Position numbers and translations under genes: made by a program
Part shown: piece after piece, positions 27,901-38,419 of the stretch
How positions within the stretch are numbered: the first letter of the stretch is position 1
Layout: every line of letters begins with the position of its first letter
The notes under the pieces: model-generated
What the model saw: only the letters and a program-made list of their open reading frames with translations
Told to the model about the DNA's origin: nothing
The model's database searches: none
DNA from: Symsagittifera roscoffensis
Lineage: Eukaryota; Xenacoelomorpha; Acoela; Convolutidae
Direction: 5' to 3'
Assembly: GCF_963678635.1 (NCBI RefSeq)
Contig: NC_087066.1
Coordinates: forward strand, 266,201-330,200
DNA length: 64,000 nucleotides

Positions 27901-30867
27901 ACGGCGCGAACCCTGGCAGACACTAAGTTAGAAATGGAAGTAATCAGTCAATGTGGATCTGGAGGACTTGAAGATTACAGGCCCTCGCGAATCAACATGG
28001 CCAAGTTGAAACTGGAAGGACAACTCGACGTGGTCGAGTACAGTCGAATAACTGTGCCGGAGTCGGTCCACATGGGAGATCCGGCAGGGGGTTATGTGGA
28101 AATGTTGAAAGCGAGGAACTCCGCGAGAGGGCACCTGATGGCTTGGAGCGAGAAGCGAGCCATGCAAGAATATTTGAAGGGGCTTACGGAGAACTCTAAC
28201 TTCAATCGAAAAGAGTATGGGACAGTAATGTCATCAGAAGCGAACGAAATTGGATTGGAAAAATTGCTAGAGATTTCTTGGAGGGCGACCCTCCAGAAAT
28301 ACTTCGATGAGACGATGAATGCACCTGCGACTGTAGCAGCATACCTGGCTCATCCTTGCGTGAGAACTGATCTGCAAGTACGACTGGCTTGGTGCTTGAT
28401 GGGCATCAAAAAGGCGGAGTATGAAGCCAGTAACGACTCGAAATCACGAGAACAGGAGCTAGAATTGATGGAAGCTCTGCGAGCATTGATCTCAAAAGAC
28501 GATTCAGCGATAGCATGGGCTAAGCGGAAGGATGCCCTTTGCTTTGTCAGGTTCGTGGTGGATCGCATCCCCACTCCTGTGCTGGGAGAATGTGTAAGGG
28601 TCATTCGGCAAAAGGGAGTTGATTGCGAAAGGAACTTCCTTAGGGCTCTCCTAGAGCTATATCAGGATATGCCATTGACCGTGCCAAGCAAGGAGTCGAA
28701 TGATATGGAAAGCTATCGCAAGTTGGAAGAAGTGAGAAGATACTCCAACAGAGAATTGAAAGTGAGTCGAGACTTGATTGAAGCGGTCAGAGGACAAAAA
28801 GAGTTTGCAACACTAGGGAAACGGAAGTCGTTCCAATACGTGTCTGGCATACCAGGGATGGCGTATAATCCCTTCGTGAACGAGGAAGCCAGGGAAGCAT
28901 ACTTCGACTACGAGCAAGTCACAGTGCTCAACTTCTGGGTTGAACGAATTAAGGAGATCGGAATGCTGATGGTGGATCAACCCAAGCTGGGAATCATTTT
29001 GGAGGAACGAATAGTCGAACCCTCGATTCCCGAGCTAAAAGGGCAAGTGAGTTTTGATTGTGGTTCTTGGGACGGTCCCTTGAAAACCAGTCTAGTAGTG
29101 ATGTGGGAACTCATGAAGCCTTCCTGGTGTCCCCATCCTAACGCAGGCTTAATCTGGGACATGACCGCGGATGTCATGTTGGAAAGGGATGATGATGCGA
29201 GTTTACATGATCTGGCCATGATACATCACCTGCTGAGCATGAGATTGATAAAGAAGAAGAGCAACCCGTCCACGGAGCTGTCCGAGGAAGGTACATCGAG
29301 TAATTGGTTGAAGCAAGGCACATGCTTGGCTCAACACAGTGGGATGGAAGGACATGTTTGTAACATGGGACACTGCCTGATTACGCTGAGCGAGCAGCAT
29401 CGACAACTGGCACGATTGTATGGAAGATTAAGCATGTCAGATAAGAGTGCCATGGAATTGGTCGCGGACTGCCATGGGGTGACGGACGTAAACCTGATCA
29501 CAGCCTTGGGATTTTGTAGCATGACGAGTTCGATAGAATCGCTCGAGCGCTTGGAGCGTGCCCATGAGCTAGTGACGTCCCTCAGCGTAGAGATATTTCC
29601 TGGAGCATTACAGACAGAGCAAAAGATTGGAGGCTGGCGAGAAGCCCTAGAGAATGAAATGAATCTGAAGGATAGTGAAGCCTATCACAGACCTACTGGT
29701 TCAAAATATATGGTGGGTTCAAGCTCCGCGCCATACTGTAATAGTAAGTATCCCACGCACATGGTGGTGATGGATGCGAGGACGCAACAGGTGTTGGTTG
29801 ACCAACTTTTCTCTGTGCCAAAGTGCGTGAGGTTGGCCAGAATGTCAGAAAGGTCATATGACTTGTTGGCAAAGATCTTTCGGGCAGTCCCGAAGAGATC
29901 CGAAGGCGAGTTGCAAGACGTTGTGGGTGAAGAGTTCATGATACTGAACGAAGGCAACGTGAGTGAGTTCCAGAAGCAGAAAGCGAGTGGAGCGTTACCC
30001 ACTGAATTCCCCACCATAGAAGAGAAAGACGATCTACATAGAATCCTGATGGAAGTGGAACCGTTGCTGGGAGCCTCAGGGTATCGGACCCGAAGGAACA
30101 TAGTGAGAACCCATGGGGAATATCCTTGCCACTGCTTAGCGCAGACGTTGTGGTACCCCAAACGCGGGAATCTGATCCTAATATGGGATGTGGAGGAGTT
30201 GTACTCCATGGGGTTGCCCGATCAGAATCAACCAGTGTCAATCGTAGTGGTTAGCGCCATGCTAGCAGTGAGATGGTTGGAGGCTTATGCGGACACAAAT
30301 GAGCAGGAGACGGCCGTGCCGACTCCTGAACAGCTGAGCAACGTGAAAATGAGTAGTGAATTGGATCTTTTCAGAACCACCTGCAAGGTTCTGAGAATAC
30401 CTAAAGCCATCGAAAGAATATGGTCAAGGCAAAGATTGATGCCTTGGTTCCGTGCAGTGATGACATCTTGGATGTATGAACGCGCGAAGCGTCAAATGTC
30501 AAGGAACACGGAAGCCTATCAATCTTTCCAGCTAGACATAGGACCAGGAGCCTATAAGAGAGCTTTCCTGACGCATAGAAACGCGGTCACCACGGCGGTG
30601 AAGCGAGTAGCTGGAGCGCCTTGTGTTACTGAAAATGAAAAGAAAGAGGTCTTAAGAGCTGACCTAGAACGAAACGTGAGCCTATGTCTTCATAACAGCT
30701 TTTGCAGGAACCGGGAGCAGAAGGTGAATGTGGACTTGCTACCTTGTTGCAAACCGAGGCTGTTGGAACAGGAGGGTTGGGGCACGGCCCGCAACTCTCT
30801 GGACATGTTAGAGAAGGTTCTGGAAGACAGTGACGCTGAACATCAGGATGGAGAAATGATGGAATGA
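22000..30867 (+). CDS. Giant extra ORF with SGNH/GDSL hydrolase domain
   Basis: One uninterrupted frame of 2,955 codons, ATG in good context, ending in UGA. A helical start (1-110) is followed by a Glu/Lys-rich coiled coil (about 155-220). Residues about 398-560 form an SGNH hydrolase with all blocks: IIGDSL (S404), GGAS (G423-424), GTND (G451-D454) and DGVHF (D547, H550). Residues about 868-1060 look like a second, degenerate copy: AGSDYL at 874-879 and AGSNDH at 924-929, each after a hydrophobic strand. A long helical region follows, then an acidic block (about 1689-1705), a Lys/Arg-rich block (about 1885-1907) and a large C-terminal part I do not recognise. There is no signal peptide and no clear membrane span, so it is not env-like. 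SGNH enzymes usually cleave esters. Esterase domains are known in some non-LTR elements; the role here is unknown. Confidence 0.88.
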   Translation: MGDTNELMEFLSASLGATLDEIYQRLIDCDFTREDPGLAMFVVALLNALGREGRGNRPTEVVLMLAFGESGTAERGRNRLMRWRRGEMSGHDLAREPGLGEQRDHRLGEMPLPAQPAQLLIGAKRQRDGPGPSHSVDSPTAAPPLKRVRVSEIEIQTSETIETLEKKERDQTELCAKLQEYRTIARERDEWKKKFEDLQVAYKEDEIKHLKELYMAKVSQASPEILASMRPSEGSNDTRPRTTVQELCASRGPEVLDLRASRGPEAPQQTRPSASNQRCTIPDPSDTYLAPQFQESFNQVARAAMDEINRGTERTLARIVPSQRRDHSSDGSERATRTIACSAPGGVFEKSRVVDIRKNLMTRHQFTQVPAEHPRACLNDMSWNPATSDQVISPGSRHLIIGDSLVRDLNEIFVYGQTTTLSFGGASVAQVIKMMEFQGEDHLDTLIIMLGTNDVSRAPVTPENKWEPLLVCLVNELKEKYRPRLVILCTIPPNPLVGTIAADFMNGNVTRWNEMTRSLVRNNPGELRLLDLENMLRMTDHIELTRDGVHFNSQRGRHWINDVFQTQLREVEQELRATGSLARTNLTGGSRIRATVPESLANRLGPLATETVGAVTVAPSSNVRDRLGTAPPPRPQSIGSRLGRSVEQSNRNNSQTASRRNDSPATTNPASTAGPSTSTVLAEGIESGSRLLWKRSDPSHWGQYKTDMSAKLNMNTLTCREDVMRMTGGESPTVSRLYRIPGVDWLLAQQEKFSSSTSLRHADLDGLPHDNTFGPLNTRSLTDVRDRTRERTPPVRKGKFQTENKPNNKHHKMFRQFAKPPGQTPGEYSRDYPRTTTVVGDDKRYGNLKAPIGDGLFAAYDPLDMKAAKYLVVAGSDYLYTPRSLFWPDVIFLTAPKLDWGQAIGMMISVRRVVSMEPQVIVVAGSNDHLQSRGLLSRLTDGSIPSNEVIGEAIMTLLSAMAEVEAAARQRFTMNVVKVIFVLSPGYAALPEPLQFVYTMVTTIAEGIYNVIIPAPNRVVDPDNYYPSRSELPAVWSDISNAIQGLRDCSTTRLVLDEVLGLELSNFARLLKLRPGVGDDHLLVQQVADDLWFRQMDHKENEQGRMIRKNMTSAEEDLMAMALRTKPHNNIWLYLSPRLCTLGEDAFEYAPAIIKEIHAYLKSLLDARELAGGKMLKLMQDVNTMSLDKFQADVLATKAQYERSDAILGGMGVGWTPSFLSTCYPRASRNLIASFVKDIRKLSIGLVLALYVTFGHENFVKGPANLFTQALADLRLDGLLTLIAMTYGRLGDLLVLLRYPEQLQGPSREFNALLETASLKKMKDWRTLLLQYLLQQNRSVTGEDKVATNASECKQYCGMPLLTDLAVMMRIDPLALVHGLREFVTVVYGPVMSFAFPDVQVKAYRNSVLYVNLVSVVDCSVLNWVEQSELRKLASDDRLFGRIAEPGWVLMDFNNHFKCRMGREDLSHIQFNPKLWNLRPVVKDTGEAVVVPQLPGAYAHAKENQQTWLPGSRPLPDQCHRYPPIRRMLLGVTSPIIAPRIGAARDAEKRMLKWSGGMEPRFISWNVAAAHTFDFSFPDAWSRKKIKALPSRRPEVSAETWNEVYSSADDLSRLKWSGEAKVVMQEVARESRGGSYVTIEDLAPHGEELVEFLVDEELFYHAGDMAVPARPDSGADARQGPSGPRPKPDADDDELMDQDDNDDGTGSKTEKSGETDLGALERDLLEYRFSEDDDGEVDGSLLLMAPSSFMSPTKEASADLSPMDPISQARECRSRDPQKLLYESPRRRKIEESMKISFLSTLPEEEWERYQMELEGKTGAIWSRVNFMEKSWDVIRRYGTQSIMKVGLNQPIMREVLEKIVSSMESDVLTESVTEDSADDQNVAKKLPVRRARKGLKRLKGKTGSRAMNPRVVKSRANAVVTSLTSAGRSGESGQGDSTTLTGGEKENLIPPMLLAGLTVTATRSKKTARTLADTKLEMEVISQCGSGGLEDYRPSRINMAKLKLEGQLDVVEYSRITVPESVHMGDPAGGYVEMLKARNSARGHLMAWSEKRAMQEYLKGLTENSNFNRKEYGTVMSSEANEIGLEKLLEISWRATLQKYFDETMNAPATVAAYLAHPCVRTDLQVRLAWCLMGIKKAEYEASNDSKSREQELELMEALRALISKDDSAIAWAKRKDALCFVRFVVDRIPTPVLGECVRVIRQKGVDCERNFLRALLELYQDMPLTVPSKESNDMESYRKLEEVRRYSNRELKVSRDLIEAVRGQKEFATLGKRKSFQYVSGIPGMAYNPFVNEEAREAYFDYEQVTVLNFWVERIKEIGMLMVDQPKLGIILEERIVEPSIPELKGQVSFDCGSWDGPLKTSLVVMWELMKPSWCPHPNAGLIWDMTADVMLERDDDASLHDLAMIHHLLSMRLIKKKSNPSTELSEEGTSSNWLKQGTCLAQHSGMEGHVCNMGHCLITLSEQHRQLARLYGRLSMSDKSAMELVADCHGVTDVNLITALGFCSMTSSIESLERLERAHELVTSLSVEIFPGALQTEQKIGGWREALENEMNLKDSEAYHRPTGSKYMVGSSSAPYCNSKYPTHMVVMDARTQQVLVDQLFSVPKCVRLARMSERSYDLLAKIFRAVPKRSEGELQDVVGEEFMILNEGNVSEFQKQKASGALPTEFPTIEEKDDLHRILMEVEPLLGASGYRTRRNIVRTHGEYPCHCLAQTLWYPKRGNLILIWDVEELYSMGLPDQNQPVSIVVVSAMLAVRWLEAYADTNEQETAVPTPEQLSNVKMSSELDLFRTTCKVLRIPKAIERIWSRQRLMPWFRAVMTSWMYERAKRQMSRNTEAYQSFQLDIGPGAYKRAFLTHRNAVTTAVKRVAGAPCVTENEKKEVLRADLERNVSLCLHNSFCRNREQKVNVDLLPCCKPRLLEQEGWGTARNSLDMLEKVLEDSDAEHQDGEMME

Positions 30868-31621
30868 AGATGACAGAGGAAGAGAAGAGAAGGAGAAAAA
30901 ACTTGATTGTCTTTGTGTGTAAAAACTTGAACAAATCAACCAAGTTTTGATTATTGAGCTTGTTAAACTTTTTGTTTTGATTTAGTTTGGTCAGACCAAA
31001 CTTTGAAAATGTTGCAATTGTTAAAATTGTTGAAATTGTTGATTTTGTTGATTTTAGTTACTACTATCTATGTATGTATATAAGGAGCATAGGTGAGTAT
31101 ATTTACCTATTTATTCCCGACTGAAGTTTTTAACCTGTGTAAGACACAAATTCACTGTGTGGCGACATGGTAAGTTTGAGTAAACTCGCTCGAGAAGGGT
31201 GGGTAACTCAATAACTTTCCTAGCCACAGAGTTTCTTAGTTTTAATGTTGAAAGGACGGCATAAATGACTAATTATACTTGGTGAGTGAAGTTAAGTTAA
31301 TTTTAACGGGTGCGTGGCCGTGCCACGTCCCACTTTTTAATCAGAAGCGAAAAGAAGTTTTATGGCAAGATGACGTAAGTAGTCAGAAAAGAAATTTTAT
31401 CTAGGACACTCCTCATGTTGCAAATTTTGTGAAAATGTTGAAAGGCAGTGAGATGTAGTACGATGCCATTTGTGAACACGTAGTGAGTTGAGGTGGAGTA
31501 GACAAATTTCATTTTCTTATGCGATTTGTAAGATTGGTTACAGAAAACTGGATACCTACTTGACGATAACCCGGTGTTGTGCGATCAATAGGGACATTGA
31601 TGGAGACTTGTCCTGGGAGTA
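30868..31621 (+). other. 3' untranslated part of the giant element
   Basis: 754 nt without a gene. It has a short run of ATTGTTGA-like repeats (about 31010-31050), a TATATAAGG motif near 31077, and no convincing polypurine tract before the LTR. Purine-rich sequence occurs only just after the ORF3 stop (AAGAGAAGGAGAAAAAAC). Confidence 0.6.
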
Positions 31622-32507
31622 TGTGCCATTCTGCCGGATGACACAGCACAACCTTCCCGCGACAGAAAAAAGAGTGACTAAAGGCCTTATGAACAGAAAA
31701 GTGTTGCGACGGAGGGTCAGAATGTTCTGGAATTTTTATTTTTAAAATTTCGATTTGAAGGAGAACATTTCTGAGAAATAGAGAAAAGACGGCCATTTTG
31801 AATAAAAAAGACGAAAATCAGAACAACGAGAAAAATTGTGACGAACAGTTGTGTCAGAGACAGGAAAATTACGGAGCCTCTTATCGTGGCAAGAACACAC
31901 GATAAGGACCTTAGCGACAGATATTTGTGGAGACGGAGCCTTCAGTGGGGGGAAGAGAAATACCACGGAACCCTCCCGGGACACGAAATATAGGAGATAA
32001 GAGTGTTATCTCAAGAAAATCACGGGAGCGGAGGATTGGTCCCCCAGAGACTGTTATATGTGAAGGGACTGGGTAAACTGACTATAGCAGCTGCTGTAAT
32101 GTCCTAGATATTAATTAAACACCGATGTTATTTGATATTTCAGAGCATGAGTAGATAGAGAAAGGAAAGGGTCAATCCATCTCCAATGGATTTAATATAA
32201 AACTGTCACACAAAAACATATAAAAATAGGTTGTTCGAGCCGTGTTTTTAATGACAATCACGTAGTCTGAGGATCCGAGACTCAGCTATGTGGTTGTGTT
32301 CGCATGCAAACGAAAGCTGATCAAAAGTCGTTTGACTGATGGCCTAAAAATAGTAACTTTTTACTTTGCCCTAGACAGACCAGAAAATCAACTGGCAAGG
32401 TCGAGACGGTGAAAAACGAGTAGAATTAAGGTAACTGACGCCTGCCAGTCGTCAATAGGTACTTTTTCTACGCTCCGTCGCTGTGTGATATTTGGGCGAA
32501 TGTTACA
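31622..32507 (+). repeat. 3' LTR of the giant retrotransposon
   Basis: Same length as the 5' LTR (886 bp), starting TGTGCC after GGGAGTA. That short purine stretch is a poor polypurine tract. The LTR ends GTTACA and is followed by the target duplicate AAG and ACATAAAG of unit 2. Confidence 0.95.
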
Positions 32508-33004
32508 AAGACATAAAGTTATGTAACATTCGCCCGGAAGTACATATGGACGAAAATGAAGCTAGTTCCAAAGAGGACTGGCTAGCGTCTAAATAGAGCT
32601 TTAAAGGCTTTTAACCGACTCTGCCATAGCCATTTGTGTTGTGGGGTTCAGGTAGCAACGGGTCAAAAAAAATTTTACTACCTAAATACTATAGGCATCA
32701 GCCGAACGGCTCAAATTAACTTAGTTACATGCAAAAATAGTGAGTTCATGGCTGGATCTCAATTTTCCCAGACCAGGAGGTCTTTCCTAAAAACAGAGTC
32801 CGTACTCTATTACCATTAAGTTACTATACTACTATTGACTTTGTTCAGTGGAGAAAGTCATCGTATCTATCGGAATGGATCGACTGTTTCCCTCAATTCT
32901 TAGCTTTCCATAATCGTTAAACAAATTCGATGTGAAATAGTCTCAATTCAAGACATTGCGGGAAGGTAACAGTGGTTAAAACTTTTGTTTCTAATCAACA
33001 CTAT

Positions 33005-33575
33005 AAGTAGGGCTCAATAGTTGTACGTAGGGATCATTGGTTATGCATGGAGTCCATTAGGGATCAGTAGGGATCACTATTAATTTATAGGGATCATTGA
33101 TTGTAGATGGGAATCTAATTAGACATATGTATCATCAGTCATGCAATATTTATAGTACGTACGGATCATTACTTATGCATTGGGATCATTGCTTAATTAT
33201 AATTATAGGGATCATTGTGGATCAATATTTGTACTTGGGGAGCATTGGTTGTACATGGGGATCATAGTTAGAATTAGGGATCATTAGTTATAAATCACTT
33301 ATAAAACGAACGGATCACTAGTTATGCATAGGGATCATTATTTATACAAAAGATCATCGGTTACAGATGAGGATCAAAATTTAGACAAAAATATCATTAG
33401 TCATGCGTCGGGTATAAGACTTGTGGATCATTAGTTATGCAAAGAGATCCTTGATTATCCAATGGGATTGTTAGATAAATGTAGGGATCTTTAGTTGTAC
33501 ATAGGGATCATTGTTTGTACATAGGGATCATAGGGTACAAAATGTTCTTGCTAGTGGTCAATAGAGATCATCTGT
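33005..33575. repeat. Minisatellite B, unit 2
   Basis: Copy of the GGGATCAT minisatellite downstream of the giant retrotransposon, collinear with unit 1 and with only a few base differences. Confidence 0.8.
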
Positions 33576-33660
33576 TTGTAATGATTTTATTTTTGGCGGA
33601 CAGTAAGTGAGAAAAATTTACTGAAAAAATTTTGAAAAGAAATGCCGAACTTTTATTAGA

Positions 33661-34220
33661 TATTGATCCCAAAAGTTAAATTGTTGCTTAAACAGTTTAC
33701 TGTAGCACCTAACAAGTGAACCTTGAGGAAGACATTTACAATTTTAATCAAAATAATCAGAAGGTATCAGTTCTAATATCATCTTTGCCAGCAAATTGTT
33801 CGTTCAATTGATACTATTTTTCTCCTAAATTCTGCAGTTCTGACTAAGTTTTCTTGCAAAGTGTGTTCCATAGCGAAAACATGCGTTAAGCAAAAAGCAA
33901 GAATAACCTTAAATTATAGAATATTTCTACAAAAAAATTATGAAAAAATGAATATTTTTCCAAAAAAGTGATAGTTATTGATCCCAAAATTGTATTTTTG
34001 CAAAAATAGTTCACTGTAGTACCTAACAAGGGAACTTTGATGAAGACATTTACCATTTTTATCAAAAAAATCAGACGGTATCAGTTCTTATTTCACCTCT
34101 GCCAGCAAATTGTTCGTTCGATTGATACTATTTTCCCACTGAATTCTCCAGTTCTGATGAAATTTTCGTGCAAAGTGTGTTCAATAGCAAAAATATGTAA
34201 TAAGCAGAATGTAAGAATAA
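33661..34220. repeat. Diverged 315-bp internal duplication, unit 2
   Basis: Same duplicated block as in unit 1, nearly identical to it. Unit 3 ends just before this block. Confidence 0.75.
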
Positions 34221-35572
34221 CCTTTAAGAATAGAACATTTCTACGAAAAATTGTGAAAATAATTTTATTTCACTGTAAGTCAGTTTTAGCAATTAACTTG
34301 TTCATTTTTCATCATTAATCTGAAATTCTGTACTATTAAGGTGAATAACTTCTCAGAATTTGTAATTTTTGTACAAATTTGAGTTAATCATTGAGAAAAA
34401 ATCTAGTAATTTTAGGGAATATTGCTCTTAGTGTTCATTTGTATTGAGAGTTCTATTTCAGTTTTCCTTGAATTGGACAAAAATTCAGTTAAATAATCGA
34501 ATAAAAGATCGAAAACTGAAAATTTCTGAATAATTTTTACTTTACTTTCTCGAAAATTACTGTTTATTTCACTATCTTCCGCAAGTTTCAATTTCAATTC
34601 AGCTTTTATGAGTTCTTGTTAATGGTTAGATCATTATATAACCCACTTTGTTACTCAAATAAAGCTAAAAGTTATTGTATTTCAATATTTTGCGTGAAGA
34701 TTTTGGAAAAATTTAAAAATTTGTTCAAGTTTTTGTATTATTGTCTCAACATGATACCATTAAAAATACGGTTTCAGCTCAATTTTAAACTCTGTACATA
34801 AACATTTTTTTTCTCAATTAGATCACAAGTAATAAAAAAACCAAAACTATGAGATTTCTGCAATTTTTTTTCCAAACACTTTAATTTTTTGGAATTTTTT
34901 CCGAAAACCATGACTTTTTTTCGAAGTTTCAGTAGGTTTCAGCATAGTTTTAGGTAGATAAAAAATAATATTATCCAAGAAAATAGATCGAATGACATCA
35001 AAACTTATAGTCTTTTATTGTTTTTATAAAAATTTTTCGACTTTTTTGATAAAAATTCAAAGTTTTTACCCAAAAACTCTTACCATTGACTTATGGTGTA
35101 CCAAAAAACTAATTAGGAACCCTTCATTCTACAATCTACACGTAATTAACCAGTAATATTTAACAATTAGATATTGCGCGCCAAAACTTTTGCGAAAAAA
35201 CTAGACCTTTCCACCAAGTTTTTTTTCTAAAAACATGATTTTTTTCTCGAAGTTTCGTTAGGTTTCAGTATAGATTTTGATAATTTTTTCGTTGAATTAA
35301 ACTTAAAAAACAATAATCAAAACATCTAAACCGTAGAAGCTAGCTAAGAAACGCAAGTATCGGCAAAACCGAACTCAAAAAATTCGGGCGGCAAAAATTT
35401 TTTGAAACTTACTATCTGAAACCTTGCCATCTTAATACATAGCTTATTACATAGGGAAATCTATTCCCTATCTTAATACATATGTGGCCGACCGGATAGC
35501 CTATAGCCTATGCTAATACACTGGGGTCAGACACCACCCCCCCCCCCCTCACTTCTCCTCACTCATTTATTA

Positions 35573-36665
35573 CTGCCCTTCCGCAGTGGGACTTTTCCGA
35601 GTTGGTAAAAATGAGATCTTTACAGTTTGGGGAAAATTTGGCCCTTTCAGGTTGGGAAAAATTGACCCTTCCAGGTTGCCAAAAACAGAAACCTTCCGTA
35701 TTTTCAAAATAAGATCCATCCGAATTGGGGTCTTTCCGAGTTGGCAAAAATAGGACCCTTACGATTTACGATTCGGGAAAAACATGGCCCTTCCGTATTG
35801 CCAAAAGATGACCCTTCCAGATTACTGAAATTAGACCCTTAAGTATTGGACAAATATTAGCCCTCTGGATTGACACCCTTCCGAGTAGGTAAAAAAGGGA
35901 CGCTTCCGGATTGGGAAAAAATGACCCTCCTTTATTGGTGAAGTTGTAACACATCCGGTCTGGCAAAAATATAACCCTTCGGGAATGGCAAAAGTAGAAT
36001 TTTTCCGGTTCGGCAAATTCTGACCCTTCTGGATTGAGACCTTTCCGAGTTGCTAAAAACATGACCCTTACGGATTGGGGAAAGTATGGCCCTTCCGAAT
36101 TGCCAAAAGAAATGACCCTTCCAGATTGCCAAGAACAGGACCCTTAAATACTGGCCAAATTTGAGCCTTCCGGATTGAGGCCTTTCATAGCAGGTAAAAA
36201 AAGGGACGCTTCCGGACTGGGAAAAAATGACATTTTTTAATTGGCAAAGTTATAACACTTCCGGTTTGGCAAAAATAAAGCCCTTTGGGAATGGTAAAAA
36301 AAGAACCCTTCGGAATTGGCTTTTTATGACCTTTCCGGACTGTAACTTTTCCGAGTTGGTAAAAACAGGACCCTTAGTGGTTTGGGGAAAATATGGCCCT
36401 TCCGGATTGGCGAAAAAATGACCCTTCTAGTTTGCCAAAAACAGGACCCTTCCGTATTGGCAAAATATGAACCTTCCGGATTGAGAACCTTCTGAGTTGA
36501 TGAAAATAGGACGCTTCTGAATTTGGAAAAAGCTACCCTTCTTCATTGGCAAAATCAAAACCCTTTCGGGTTGGCACAAAAATAACTCTTTCGGATTGGA
36601 AAAGTATGAGCTTCCGAATCGGCAAAAGTAGGAGCCTACCGGATTGGCAACAATAGGACGTCTTT
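35573..36665. repeat. Minisatellite A, unit 3
   Basis: Third copy, nearly identical to the unit 2 copy. The few differences are single bases, for example in the repeats near 35660, 35785 and 36230. Confidence 0.85.
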
Positions 36666-38419
36666 CGTCCAACTCAAACTATCTTCATTTTTATAGGTTC
36701 CTTCTATTTTTTTATGCTATTGGTCTAAAAAAATATCTATCTAATCTCAGAAGCCCTACAATCTCCTAGTTAAGGCAAAAAAAAAGGATTAAAAAGGTTT
36801 CAGCCTAACCAAAACATTCGCAAATTGGACCTTTCTGGATTGATGAATGCACTAAATCAAGTCTGTCGAGTCCACTTTAATTAGGCCAGGAAGTTACCGG
36901 TAAACGGCTTCTAGAACCTGTCGACTGACTAGTGCATGGTATCCAAGCAGCAAGTTTTATCGCACTATATGAAAATTTTTGAAAAAATTGATTTATTTTG
37001 TAGCATTTATTTTTTCCAAAAATCGCGAAAAACCGGATCTCGACACTCAGTTTGTTCTGACAATGTCCAGACTAAATTCAGCCAGCTCCTCTAGTTTTTT
37101 AAAAAAGAATCACGATGTAACTCACTAACTTACCAAAAAAATGGGCAACTCATAAATTGCGTTTTTTGAGGGGATCAAAACATCAATCACCATAAAAAGT
37201 GGTCTGTTAATGGTCTATTTGGTTGAAAACCGGAACAAAAGTATTAAAACACATAGTATATGTAGTAATACTACTACCATTATACCCTCCGGGTCCGTTC
37301 AATATCCGAATATAAGTGCCTCACTCGGATACTCGTACCTCGCACCAAATATTATCATACTCTCTGTACCAGAAAGCTACAAATTGTTTAAAGATACCCA
37401 ACAGTCCATTTTTGTTGTCCTTCTGACCTTTCCTGATGCTTTTTGCAATACTGGATGAGTCTTCTTCTTTAAAGGATTGAATGAAAAATAGCATTTTTAT
37501 TTTTAAACACTCAAATAATTCTACAATACAGCCGCAGAAAAAAAAGGGAGTTGATCGTAACGATCGGGTTGACTATACATGTCCTGAATAACAAAATATC
37601 TAACAACAGAAACGGTAAGTCGGATCCGCGGGACGTTCGTTTTTTGATTTTTTTCGTCATTTTTTTTGATTTTTTCATGGGTTCTCTACTACTTCTCGTT
37701 CAATTTTTGTAAACTTAGGTTGTTTTAGATTAGATACCGCTTGAGGAATGAGGCGACATCAAGTCACCTTACCTATTTTTGGTCTAAGCCAGGTAAAAAG
37801 CTATATCGGGGAACCCGGGAGGCTTTCGCGTTCCGGGCACTTTCCGGTTGTCGCTTAGAAGTCTTTCTGTGAACATCTGCTCAATGGAGGCTTCCTCGGC
37901 GCCTCGGCGATCATGATGCTACGAATAGCACCCAGGAAAGACATAAAGTTATGTAACATTCGCCCGGAAGTACATATGGACGAAAATGAAGCTAGTTCCA
38001 AAGAGGACTGGCTAGCGTCTAAATAGAGCTTTAAAGGCTTTTAACCGACTCTGCCATAGCCATTTGTGTTGTGTGGTTCAGGTAGCAACGGGTCAAAAAA
38101 ATTTTTACTACCTAAATACTATAGGCATCAGCCGAACGGCTCAAATTAACTTAGTTACATGCAAAAATAGTGAGTTCATGGCTGGATCTCAGTTTTCCCA
38201 GACCAGGAGGTCTTTCCTAAAAACAGAGTCCGTACTCTATTACCATTAAGTTACTATACTACTATTGACTTTGTTCAGTGGAGAAAGTCATCGTATCTAT
38301 CGGAATGGATCGACTGTTTCCCTCAATTCTTAGCTTTCCATAATCGTTAAACAAATTCGATGTGAAATAGTCTCAATTCAAGACATTGCGGGAAGGTAAC
38401 AGTTGTTAAAACTTTTGTT

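Larger units (their letters stand above)
8034..32507 (+). mobile_element. Complete giant Ty3/Gypsy-like LTR retrotransposon (24.5 kb)
   Basis: Element of 24,474 bp with 886-bp LTRs at both ends, TG...CA termini, a duplicated target AAG (or AAAG, ambiguous by one base) and an empty site preserved in unit 3. Coding order on the plus strand is gag, protease, RT, RNase H, integrase, then a separate 2,955-codon ORF. Typical Gypsy elements are 5-10 kb, so this one is exceptionally long. The extra length comes from a 3.1-kb leader, an extended pol and the third ORF. The coding part is visibly richer in G and C than the AT-rich host flanks. LTR divergence of 3/886 indicates a recent insertion. The only lesions seen in the ORFs are two in-frame UAG codons. 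Confidence 0.95.
32508..35300. repeat. Tandem 5.4-kb repeat, unit 2, right part
   Basis: Continuation of unit 2 after the 3' LTR, beginning with the duplicated target bases AAG. It matches 2610-5389 of unit 1 nearly base for base from about 3200 onward, and 37938-39057 of unit 3. It holds the GGGATCAT minisatellite, the 315-bp duplication and the AT-rich tail. No gene is recognisable. The short frames seen here recur at the same place in unit 1 only because the DNA is duplicated. Confidence 0.9.

Noticed and set aside
22000-30867. ORF3 as a retroviral envelope gene
   Set aside because: No signal peptide, transmembrane anchor or Cys-rich ectodomain; it has a hydrolase domain and acidic and basic intracellular-type regions.
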